In this document: piece by piece, positions 7,921 to 15,690 of the stretch
Layout: each line of letters begins with the position of its first letter
Numbering within the stretch: position 1 is the first letter of the stretch
Assembly (NCBI GenBank): GCA_029263035.1
Contig: JAJCYF010000170.1
Coordinates: 1 to 23,414 of the forward strand
Origin: Actinomycetes bacterium
Lineage (GTDB): Bacteria > Actinomycetota > CADDZG01 > JAHWKV01
Length of the DNA stretch: 23,414 nucleotides
Direction: 5' to 3'
Position numbers and translations under genes: made by a program
The notes under the pieces: generated by a model
Seen by the model: only the letters and a program-made list of their open reading frames with translations
What the model was told of the DNA's origin: nothing
The model's database searches: none

Positions 7921-7943
7921 CGATACGGAACCGGATCGTATCG
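7921..7943 (-). promoter_or_regulatory. Probable TetR operator over the MFS–TetR promoter
   Basis: CGATACG (7921–7927) and CGTATCG (7937–7943) are perfect inverted arms with a nine-base spacer. On the minus strand the palindrome fills most of the spacer between a TTACGA -35-like box (7946–7941) and a TCGAAT -10-like box (7923–7918), upstream of the pump start at 7900. A repressor bound here would block the promoter. The site also lies 127 bases upstream of the tyrosinase start, so it could affect that gene too. Binding by the downstream TetR protein is inferred. Confidence 0.6.
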
Positions 7944-8026
7944 TAATTAAGCTCGGCCCGCCGGGTCCTCTTTTCCACGTGCCCCTTGGCATCGGCCGTC
8001 TCATGGCTCATCGTTTAGGGCTGGGG

Positions 8027-8047
8027 CGGGCCGCTCCCGGCGGCCTG
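8027..8047 (+). promoter_or_regulatory. GC-rich hairpin in the tyrosinase leader
   Basis: CGGGCCGC (8027–8034) pairs with GCGGCCTG (8040–8047) with one G–U pair and a five-base loop, ending 10 bases before the tyrosinase Shine-Dalgarno GGGAGG (8058–8063). No U-tract follows, so it is not an intrinsic terminator. It could be a leader stem; chance is possible at this GC content. Confidence 0.3.
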
Positions 8048-8069
8048 GAAGTCAGTTGGGAGGCTTTGG

Positions 8070-9629
8070 ATGAACAGCGGCGAAAAAGTGGTGGCCACCG
8101 CACGCGAGGGGCAGGGTCCATCCAAAGATCTGGGGACCGAACCGGTAACCCGCATCCGGCGGGACATCTGGAAGCTGGAGCAGGCGCAGCAGTGGCATCC
8201 CGCGATCACCGCCTATGCCGAAGCCATCCGGATAATGAATTCCCGCCCGGCCAGCAACCCGACCAGCCTGGCTTACCAGGCGGCCATCCACGGCAATACG
8301 GCCGCCGACACCTGGCGCAACACCTGCCAGCACGCCACCTGGTTCTTCCTGCCCTGGCACCGGATGTACCTGTACTGGTTCGAGCAGATCTGCCGGGCGG
8401 CGATCCAGACCAGCGACAAGGTCGACTCCGCCACGAAGGCCGGCTGGGCGCTGCCGTACTGGAACTACGACCGGGGTTCTCCCACCAACCAGCTGCCGCA
8501 GGCGTTCCGGGACCCGGAGACTCCCGACGGCGACCCCAACCCGCTCTTCGTCCCCGGCCGCAACCCTTCCATGGCTGCCGGCGGCGGGATGCCTGCGTCG
8601 GTCACCTCGGCAACCGCTGCCCTGGCGAAGCACAACTTCACCGGCGGGTCCGGGGGCCCGGCGACCAGCGGAGGCTTCGGCGGGCCCATCACCGGGTTCA
8701 ACCACGGTGGGGGTGCCATCGGTGAGCTGGAGAACGTGCCGCACGGCGCCGTCCACGTGACGGTGGGGGGCCAGATGGGCAGCTTCAACACCGCAGGGCT
8801 GGACCCCATCTTCTGGCTGCACCACTGCAACATCGACCGGCTCTGGGAGGTCTGGGATCGCCAGACCAGCCCGGGCCGCAGCAACCCGGACACGGACAAC
8901 TGGACCACCGACCAGACCTTCCACTTTCGCGACACGTCGGGCGCCGATGTCACCCAGGTCTCCGGAGGGGTGGTGAACACCCGCGACCTGAACTACGTCT
9001 ACGACCAGTTCTCGGTGCCCTTCGCCCGCCCGGACATCCTGCAGAAGGTACAGAGGATCCCGCTGCTCTTCCCGGGAGCCCGTTCGGCGCTCCCGGAGGG
9101 ATTTGCGGCCCCGGCGGAGGAAGTCCGGCCGGACCGCCCGGCCGAGCTGGCAGGAGCCACCGAGGAGCCGGTGGTGCTGACCGGTGAAACGGTGGCAGCC
9201 AGCTTCTCGACCGCTACCAACGCCGCCTTCAGGGCCAAACCTGCAGAGCCGGAGCGGGTGTTTCTCAACGTGGAGGAGATCCGGGCCGAAGGGCCGCCGG
9301 GAACACCGTACGAGGTGTTCGTCAACCTGCCCGACGACGACGAAACCACCGACGACCACTACAGCGTGGGGCTGGTCTCCCTGTTCGGGGCCGCAGAGGC
9401 GTCGGACCCGGAAAGCGAGCACCCCGAGGGCCTGAAGTATGTTTTCGACATCACCGACCTGTACCAGGCGATGAAACAGGCCGGTCTGTGGAACGAGGCG
9501 GACGTGAAGGTGACATTCAAGCCGGTACGGGTTGAGATGCCAGAAGGCGCCTCCGCCGCCTTCGCCGAAGCCGAGCGCCGCCCCGAGCCTGCGGTGACCA
9601 TCGGACGGGTGAGCGTCTTCTTCCAGTGA
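8070..9629 (+). CDS. Tyrosinase / polyphenol oxidase-like type-3 copper enzyme
   Basis: Type-3 copper enzymes hydroxylate monophenols and/or oxidise o-diphenols to quinones with O2. The CuA site is His74, His88 and His97 in CQHATWFFLPWHRMYLYWFE (86–105). The CuB site is His225 and His229 (PHGAVH), plus the His251–252 pair in DPIFWLHHCNIDRLW. Cys86 two residues before His88 gives the CxH arrangement that forms a Cys–His thioether in fungal tyrosinases and hemocyanins. The YVY motif at 309–311 marks the end of the core, as in other type-3 copper proteins. Residues 391–519 form an extra domain with PYEVFVNLP and YVFDITDLYQAM, resembling the C-terminal domain of plant polyphenol oxidases, which can shield the active site. 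No signal peptide or Tat motif is visible. GGGAGG six bases upstream fixes the start. No MelC1-type caddie is adjacent. Confidence 0.93.
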   Translation: MNSGEKVVATAREGQGPSKDLGTEPVTRIRRDIWKLEQAQQWHPAITAYAEAIRIMNSRPASNPTSLAYQAAIHGNTAADTWRNTCQHATWFFLPWHRMYLYWFEQICRAAIQTSDKVDSATKAGWALPYWNYDRGSPTNQLPQAFRDPETPDGDPNPLFVPGRNPSMAAGGGMPASVTSATAALAKHNFTGGSGGPATSGGFGGPITGFNHGGGAIGELENVPHGAVHVTVGGQMGSFNTAGLDPIFWLHHCNIDRLWEVWDRQTSPGRSNPDTDNWTTDQTFHFRDTSGADVTQVSGGVVNTRDLNYVYDQFSVPFARPDILQKVQRIPLLFPGARSALPEGFAAPAEEVRPDRPAELAGATEEPVVLTGETVAASFSTATNAAFRAKPAEPERVFLNVEEIRAEGPPGTPYEVFVNLPDDDETTDDHYSVGLVSLFGAAEASDPESEHPEGLKYVFDITDLYQAMKQAGLWNEADVKVTFKPVRVEMPEGASAAFAEAERRPEPAVTIGRVSVFFQ

Positions 9630-9645
9630 CCAAGAGCGTTGCCGG

Positions 9646-10383
9646 GTGTCCGGCCGGTCTCCTCTTCCAGTGACGGCAACCGCAGCCCGGAGCCCGGAGC
9701 CCGTCCGTATCGGTTGGGTGTGCTCTCTGCGCCGCTTCTGGCACCGCCACCCCGAGAGGGGGCTGGCCGCGGTCGCCCTTGCCGCCTGGGTTGCGCTCCT
9801 CTTCGCCGGCCACTCCCACTCGTTCTGGGGCCGCCAGGCCAACTGGCTGTTGATGCTGGCGGCCATGATGATCCCGCCTGCGCTGCCCATGGCGCGCCAC
9901 GTCATGCAAAACAGCAAGCGGCACCGGCGGCAGCGCGCAGGCTTGCTTTTGGCCGGCTCCTCCCTGCTGCTGTGGGCAGTGGCCGGGGCGGCCGGGGTGG
10001 GCCTGGTCTGGGTGATTGGACTGGAGGGATACCGGCGCTGGCTGCTGGGCGGTTCGTTGCTGGTGGCCGCCGTCTGGGAGCTGACCCCGGCCAAAAGGCG
10101 AGCCCTGAAGGCCTGCCACCGCACGCTGCCCCTGCCTCCCGACGGCCGCAAGGCGGACCGGGCGTGCTGCCGGCTCGGCGTGCGGTACGGGGGGGCCTGC
10201 TTTAGGGCGTGCTGGGCGCTGATGCTGCCGATGATGCTGGCCGGTCACCCCGGCGTTGGGTTGATGCTGGTTTTGACCGGTATCGCGGTCGCGGAGGAGG
10301 TCGTCCGTAAAGGCTACCGGCTGGCTTCCGCAGCGGCCGTGTTGCTGACCGTGGCCGGCATGATGGTGCTGGTCCTGGGCTGA
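9646..10383 (+). CDS. DUF2182-like predicted metal-binding membrane protein
   Basis: A 245-residue membrane protein with about six hydrophobic segments (near 39–54, 66–84, 98–125, 133–145, 186–220 and 226–245). It resembles the DUF2182 family, annotated as predicted metal-binding integral membrane proteins: AAMMIPPALPMARH near 72–85, WELTPAKRRALKACHR at 144–159, and CFRACWALMLPMMLAGH at 185–201 match the family's Met-rich, Cys/His and CxxxCW blocks. Potential ligands are Met74/75, His85, Cys157/His158, Cys185/Cys189 and Met196/197. It begins 16 bases after the tyrosinase stop on the same strand, so is probably co-transcribed. The start is unsure: GTG 9646 or GTG 9670, neither with a strong Shine-Dalgarno. 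The 12-base TCTTCCAGTGAC occurs both at the tyrosinase stop (9619–9630) and at the second start (9663–9674). Copper handling for the tyrosinase is inference. Confidence 0.78.
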   Translation: MSGRSPLPVTATAARSPEPVRIGWVCSLRRFWHRHPERGLAAVALAAWVALLFAGHSHSFWGRQANWLLMLAAMMIPPALPMARHVMQNSKRHRRQRAGLLLAGSSLLLWAVAGAAGVGLVWVIGLEGYRRWLLGGSLLVAAVWELTPAKRRALKACHRTLPLPPDGRKADRACCRLGVRYGGACFRACWALMLPMMLAGHPGVGLMLVLTGIAVAEEVVRKGYRLASAAAVLLTVAGMMVLVLG

Positions 10384-10408
10384 GCTCGGCGCCGGGCCGG
10401 TCGGGCCA

Positions 10409-10430
10409 AGAAATTTCTCAAGAAATTTCT
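10409..10430. repeat. Tandem AT-rich palindromes upstream of the HNH gene
   Basis: The perfect ten-base palindrome AGAAATTTCT occurs at 10409–10418 and again at 10421–10430, a 12-base period, within otherwise very GC-rich DNA. Two symmetric sites about one helical turn apart, 55–76 bases upstream of the HNH start, look like a cooperative operator. The protein that would bind is unknown. Confidence 0.65.
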
Positions 10431-10472
10431 GCATCCCGCCTTTCCGGGTCCGGTTTTGTCACCCCTGTTGCC

Positions 10473-10478
10473 TACCAT
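10473..10478 (+). promoter_or_regulatory. Possible -10 box for a leaderless HNH transcript
   Basis: TACCAT fits TAnnnT and ends six bases before ATG 10485, so transcription would begin at or next to the start codon. No usable Shine-Dalgarno is present at normal spacing: the GGGG at 10480–10483 touches the start. The -35 is unclear; TTGTCA (10456–10461) is only 11 bases away. Confidence 0.4.
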
Positions 10479-10484
10479 TGGGGT

Positions 10485-11981
10485 ATGGATGCGGGGATCC
10501 TTGAACAGTGTTCAGCCGAGGAACAAGACGTTGCCCTGCTGCAGTTTGCGGTGGCCGAATGTGCGGTGTCCCAGAGCCTTCTGGAGCTCATCCGGGCCAA
10601 AGACCGCAGCGGGAGCTACACCAGGGACGGCGCCGCCTCCATGGCCGCCTGGCTGTCGTTAAAGCTCGGGTGGTCCAACCACCGGGCGAGCCGGGTGGTC
10701 AAGGTGGCGGCAGCCCTGGAGACCCTGCCCCAGGTCCGCCAGGCCTACGGCCAGGGACTGATCTGCTGGGAGCGGACCGAGGCCCTGTGCTGCTTTGCCA
10801 CCCCAGACACCGAAGATGAGCTGCTGGAGCGGGCCCTGGACCTGGGGGCCACCAACCTTAGGGGACTGCTGCGCAGCCTAAAGCCGGTACCGGAGCCCGA
10901 TGCCCGGCAGGCATACCAGAACCGGTCGCTCCGCTACTTTTGGGACCACCGGGAACGGATGCTGCACATCAAGGGCCTGTTGCCCGATGTGGAGGGCTCG
11001 GTGGTGGCTCACGCCCTGGATCACCTGGCGGGCAAACGCACCCCCGAACCCGACGAACCGGGCGAGGAGGAGGCGTCTGGCGGACCCGAGGACCGGGCCG
11101 CCTTGGTGCCGTCCTCGGCACCTGATGGCTACGGTCATCCGGCCGGCAGCCCGGCTGTCTTGGTCGAGCCTCCGGACCAGCGCTCGTTCGAGCAGACCTG
11201 TGCCGACGCCCTGGTTGAGCTTTGCTCCTGCTACCTGCACACCTCGGCCGAGGCGGTGCGGGCAACCGTGGTGATCCACGCCGAGCTGGATGCCCTGGTA
11301 GGGGCAAGGACCGGGATTGCTTCACTACAAGACGGCCCGATGGTCTGCGGGGAGACCGTGCGCCGGATGTGCTGCGATGGGCACTGCGAGTTGGTGGTTG
11401 AGGGACCCGGTCACCAGCCGATCGGGATCGGCCGCAGAAGCCGGCAGGTTCCCGGTTGGTTGTGGCGGGTGCTGTGGCACCGGGACCAGGGATGCCGGTT
11501 CCCCGGCTGTGAACGGCAGCGCTGGATCCAAAACCACCACATCGAGCACTGGACGAACAATGGTGCGACCGACAAGGACAACCTGGTGCTGCTTTGCTGG
11601 CACCATCACCACCTGGTGCACGAAGGCGGGTGGACCCTGGAGGGTGACCCGGAGGGCTGGCTGGACTTCGTCAGCCCGGACGGCCGCAAGATCACCTCCC
11701 TGCCCCCGCCGGCATTGGACCCGGACCTGCGGAACCGGCTATTTGCCACCTTCAGCGGGGACCCATCCGAAGAAGAACCGCCCGAAGAAGACCCGCCCGG
11801 GGGAAACCCACCCGGGGAGAGACCGCCCGACGAGCGGGACTCGAAAGACGGGGGAGCGCCCGCTGCGGGGAAGTCTAAGAGCGGGGCTCCACCGGATGCT
11901 GCATCCACACGTTCGGCTCCCAGTAGCAGCCGATATCCCGAAGGCGGTCGATCTCCAGGGTCGCCAGGCCGTCCGGGATGA
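10485..11981 (+). CDS. DUF222 / HNH endonuclease domain protein
   Basis: A 498-residue protein of the actinobacterial DUF222–HNH family (13E12-repeat-like), which is often present in many copies and has poorly known roles. The N-terminal helical DUF222 region (about 1–150) includes AAWLSLKLGWSNHRASRVVKVA. The C-terminal HNH nuclease fold is complete: Cys337 and Cys342 (CRFPGC), HHIEHW at 351–356, Asn366, and CWHHHHLVHEGGW from 371, giving a ββα-metal site with a structural Cys/His cluster. The last 70 residues are a Pro/Glu/Asp-rich tail encoded by 15-base repeats (11769–11828). The stop at 11981 lies inside the convergent GNAT-like gene, a 107-base overlap. The start is ATG 10485, probably leaderless. 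Domestic or mobile function cannot be told; no transposase or integrase is nearby. Confidence 0.9.
   Translation: MDAGILEQCSAEEQDVALLQFAVAECAVSQSLLELIRAKDRSGSYTRDGAASMAAWLSLKLGWSNHRASRVVKVAAALETLPQVRQAYGQGLICWERTEALCCFATPDTEDELLERALDLGATNLRGLLRSLKPVPEPDARQAYQNRSLRYFWDHRERMLHIKGLLPDVEGSVVAHALDHLAGKRTPEPDEPGEEEASGGPEDRAALVPSSAPDGYGHPAGSPAVLVEPPDQRSFEQTCADALVELCSCYLHTSAEAVRATVVIHAELDALVGARTGIASLQDGPMVCGETVRRMCCDGHCELVVEGPGHQPIGIGRRSRQVPGWLWRVLWHRDQGCRFPGCERQRWIQNHHIEHWTNNGATDKDNLVLLCWHHHHLVHEGGWTLEGDPEGWLDFVSPDGRKITSLPPPALDPDLRNRLFATFSGDPSEEEPPEEDPPGGNPPGERPPDERDSKDGGAPAAGKSKSGAPPDAASTRSAPSSSRYPEGGRSPGSPGRPG
11769..11828 (+). repeat. Four 15-base tandem repeats in the HNH gene tail
   Basis: Four imperfect 15-base units occupy 11769–11783, 11784–11798, 11799–11813 and 11814–11828, each ending CCGCCC or CCACCC and encoding a five-residue acidic or Gly-rich unit ending in Pro-Pro (such as EEDPP, GGNPP, GERPP). 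In-frame slippage would change the length of the disordered tail. Confidence 0.7.
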
Positions 11982-12657
11982 CGTAGGTTCCGGTTGCCGG
12001 GAACGGCATGCCGGTCCAGGCCTCCCATTCCGCCACCGTCCCGGAGATCTGCAGGGACCTGGGCGCCGGGCGGAGGATCTTTGCCCCCAGCAGGACGTGG
12101 AGGCGCATCCAGGGGTCGAACGGTAGGCCGTCATCCGCCTTCCAGTGCATGTACTGCTCGATCGGGGTTAATGGGTAGCGGAACTTGCGGGTGGGTCTCA
12201 GCGGCGCCACCAGGCGGTTCAGGCGGTGGGCAGTCGCCAGGGCCGACATCGCCCTCAACAGCGCCGTCCCCAGGCCCCTCGACCGGTTCTCCGGTGGGAC
12301 CTCCGCCGCCATGGCCGACAGGGCGTTGGGCGCCGGACCGGATGGATCGCCGGCCAAGGCCTGCTGTACCAAGGCGTCGATTCCCTCCGGCAGGTGGCCG
12401 GGGTCCCCGTCCCAGTGGAAGGGCAGGGTGTTGCCCCGGGCCATCAGGGAGTTGGTGCGGTCGTTCACCAGGACGAACTGGAAGTCCGGGTGGTCCTCGT
12501 AGAGCCGTCCCCACAGCGGCTCGAGAACGTCCCCGTGCTTATTGAACTCGGGCCATACGCTGGGGAACACCTGGTCGAACCTCGAGGTGAGGTCCGGCTC
12601 CTCGGAGTGGGGGATAACCCTCACAGATTCTTCGCCCCACTTCAGCAGAAAGCTCAC
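11875..12657 (-). CDS. GNAT-like acetyltransferase-family protein
   Basis: A 260-residue protein resembling the actinobacterial GNAT-like family. The acetyl-CoA-binding-like segment is AAEVPPENRSRGLGTALLRAM (near 113–133), with the R-x-x-G-x-G/A-like turn RSRGLG. The C-terminal half has RPTRKFRYPLTPIEQYMHW, LPFDPWMRLHVLLGAKILRPAPRS and GTVAEWEAWTGMPFP, which I recall as conserved in this family but to which I cannot assign residue-level roles. Substrate is unknown. Start choice is uncertain: GTG 12657, or GTG 12624 giving MRVIPHSEEPDL, which looks like a natural N-terminus; neither has a good Shine-Dalgarno. The 3' end overlaps the convergent HNH gene by 107 bases. Confidence 0.75.
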   Translation of the reverse strand: MSFLLKWGEESVRVIPHSEEPDLTSRFDQVFPSVWPEFNKHGDVLEPLWGRLYEDHPDFQFVLVNDRTNSLMARGNTLPFHWDGDPGHLPEGIDALVQQALAGDPSGPAPNALSAMAAEVPPENRSRGLGTALLRAMSALATAHRLNRLVAPLRPTRKFRYPLTPIEQYMHWKADDGLPFDPWMRLHVLLGAKILRPAPRSLQISGTVAEWEAWTGMPFPATGTYVIPDGLATLEIDRLRDIGCYWEPNVWMQHPVEPRS

Positions 12658-12674
12658 GCAGCGCCAACCCGGGC

Positions 12675-12691
12675 ACCGCCCGCAGGGCGGT
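12675..12691 (-). promoter_or_regulatory. Short hairpin just upstream of the GNAT-like gene
   Basis: ACCGCCC (12675–12681) pairs with GGGCGGT (12685–12691) around a three-base loop, 18 bases upstream of the GTG at 12657. An alternative stem CGGGC/GCCCG overlaps it. It may be a leader stem for the minus-strand gene; there is no plus-strand gene ending near it to terminate. Confidence 0.3.
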
Positions 12692-12734
12692 TAATCAAGA
12701 CAAGACCGCCGCAGGCGTCCAAATCCCGGGGGGT

Positions 12735-12754
12735 TGCGGGGGCGGGCCCCCGCA
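12735..12754. other. Strong GC hairpin between the GNAT-like gene and dapA
   Basis: TGCGGGGG (12735–12742) and CCCCCGCA (12747–12754) form a perfect eight-base-pair stem with loop CGGG. No T-run follows on either strand. It sits between two divergent genes, just upstream of the dapA -10 candidate, and may act as an insulator or extrude as a cruciform; function unknown. Confidence 0.45.
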
Positions 12755-12761
12755 TGGTTGG

Positions 12762-12800
12762 TACAATCGCCTGGACGACTCTTTCGAGCAACATTCGAGC
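12762..12800 (+). promoter_or_regulatory. dapA promoter candidate with direct repeats
   Basis: TACAAT (12762–12767) is a close match to a -10 box and would give a leader of about 145 bases. Downstream, TTCGAGC occurs twice, at 12783–12789 and 12794–12800, with an 11-base period typical of one DNA turn. No good -35 is present, because that position falls in the GC hairpin. I saw no lysine riboswitch core in the leader. Confidence 0.35.
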
Positions 12801-12918
12801 GCGGTCCCTTCAGCCGTAAGGCGATAGGTCAAGCCCCGGCGAACGCAGGAATCGGCGGCCGGTCCCATCCGATGAAATCCGTAACGGTTTGGGAAGTCCC
12901 CTGGAATAAGGAGCAGCA

Positions 12919-13806
12919 ATGGGCGGGCGTTTCGGGAATCTCATCACCGCAATGGTGACTCCCTTCGACACCGATGGCAACGTCGACTTCGACGAGGCAC
13001 AGCGCGTCGCGTCCTGGCTCCTGGACCACGGCTCTGATGGAATCGTGGTCGCCGGCTCGACGGGGGAGGCTTCAACGCTCACCGACGGCGAGCAGCGAGA
13101 CCTGTGGCGGTCGGTCAAGGAGGCGGTGGGGGACCGGGCCGCCATTATCGGAGGCACCGGCAGCAACGACACCGCCCATGCCATCAAGCTGACCAAAGCG
13201 GCGGAAGAGGACGGCCTGGACGGGGCCCTGGTGGTCACGCCGTACTACAACAAGCCCCCGCAGGCGGCCTTGCTGGCACACTTCAGGGCGGTTGCCCAGT
13301 CCACATCCATTCCGTTGATCCTGTACGACATCCCGGCTCGGAGCGTCGTCAAGATCGAACATGCGACGATAATGGAGCTGGCTCAGATCGAGAACGTCGT
13401 AGCGGTCAAGGACGCGGTCGGAAGCGTCCAGGGTGCCGCCCGGCTCGTCGCCGGCGCCCCCGAAGGCTTCCAGGTCTACTGCGGCAACGACGCCGACACG
13501 CTTCCCTGGCTGAGCGTCGGAGCGGTGGGCGTAATCGCCGTCGCGTCGCACGTGGTCGGCCCCCAGATGGCGGAGATGATCCGCCTCTACAACTCGGGCG
13601 ACCCGGCCGGAGCCCGCAAGATACATCTAGATCTCATGCCCGTGTTCGACGCCATGGGCATAACAACGAACCCGATACCCGTGAAGGCCTCAATGGAACT
13701 TCTCGGCCACAAGGTAGGCGGACCCCGCCTGCCGCTGATTCCTGCAGACGATGCGCAGCGAGCCCTACTCAAGGACGTGCTCACCTCGGCAGGAGTCCTT
13801 AAGTAA
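12919..13806 (+). CDS. dapA: 4-hydroxy-tetrahydrodipicolinate synthase
   Basis: DapA condenses pyruvate with aspartate semialdehyde, the committed step to diaminopimelate and lysine; its product is used by DapB. The 295-residue TIM barrel has GSTGEAS at 46–52 (Ser47/Thr48 where E. coli has Thr44/Thr45), PYYNKP with Tyr110, YDIPARS with Tyr136 and Arg141, and the Schiff-base Lys164 in VVAVKDAVGS. AAGGAG at 12908–12913 lies five bases before ATG 12919. The stop codon TAA (13804–13806) overlaps the Shine-Dalgarno of rnj, so the two are one operon with coupled translation. Only the separation from dapB by an accessory block is unusual. Confidence 0.96.
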   Translation: MGGRFGNLITAMVTPFDTDGNVDFDEAQRVASWLLDHGSDGIVVAGSTGEASTLTDGEQRDLWRSVKEAVGDRAAIIGGTGSNDTAHAIKLTKAAEEDGLDGALVVTPYYNKPPQAALLAHFRAVAQSTSIPLILYDIPARSVVKIEHATIMELAQIENVVAVKDAVGSVQGAARLVAGAPEGFQVYCGNDADTLPWLSVGAVGVIAVASHVVGPQMAEMIRLYNSGDPAGARKIHLDLMPVFDAMGITTNPIPVKASMELLGHKVGGPRLPLIPADDAQRALLKDVLTSAGVLK

Positions 13807-13816
13807 GGAGCAACTC

Positions 13817-15526
<1,710 letters not shown>

Positions 15527-15529
15527 GGC

Positions 15530-15552
15530 TCCGGGCGGACCTCCCGCCCGGA
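15530..15552 (+). terminator. Terminator-like hairpin after rnj
   Basis: TCCGGGCGG (15530–15538) pairs perfectly with CCGCCCGGA (15544–15552) around a five-base loop, four bases after the rnj stop. There is no T-run (GGAAATCC follows), so it may only attenuate or stabilise the 3' end. U-less hairpins of this kind are often proposed as terminators in actinobacteria. Confidence 0.5.
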
Positions 15553-15584
15553 AATCCGCCAACCTGGGGCCCGCGTGGCCGAAG

Positions 15585-15678
15585 ATGGGTTCCGGACTGC
15601 ACATTGATCGGGCGAAGGAAGCCCGTACCCAACCCATGGGCCGTGCAGAAGGCACCAGCCGGACAATTTTGCCGGCTG
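15585..15678 (+). promoter_or_regulatory. Structured ftsK leader with possible pseudoknot
   Basis: Four complementary pairs lie in 94 bases: ATGGGTT (15585–15591) with AACCCAT (15631–15637); CTGCAC (15597–15602) with GTGCAG (15643–15648); CGGGC (15609–15613) with GCCCG (15621–15625); CAGCCGG (15656–15662) with CCGGCTG (15672–15678). The first two cross, so they form a pseudoknot or are alternatives. The last hairpin ends three bases before the ftsK Shine-Dalgarno GGAGG (15682–15686). Not recognised as a known riboswitch. Confidence 0.4.
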
Positions 15679-15690
15679 TACGGAGGTTGG

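Noticed and set aside
8052..10151. 699-codon minus-strand open frame opposite the tyrosinase
   Set aside because: No domain resemblance; the plus strand has all copper ligands and a strong ribosome-binding site.
5307..12657. Accessory block as a transposon or integrative element
   Set aside because: No transposase, integrase, terminal inverted repeats, target duplications or tRNA attachment site could be found at the edges.
12768..12918. Lysine riboswitch in the dapA leader
   Set aside because: No lysine-riboswitch core motifs were found; only short scattered inverted repeats.
15600..15650. SRP RNA-like segment (GAAGGAAGC) in the ftsK leader
   Set aside because: The short match to the SRP tip loop lacks the required flanking asymmetric bulge and long helix.
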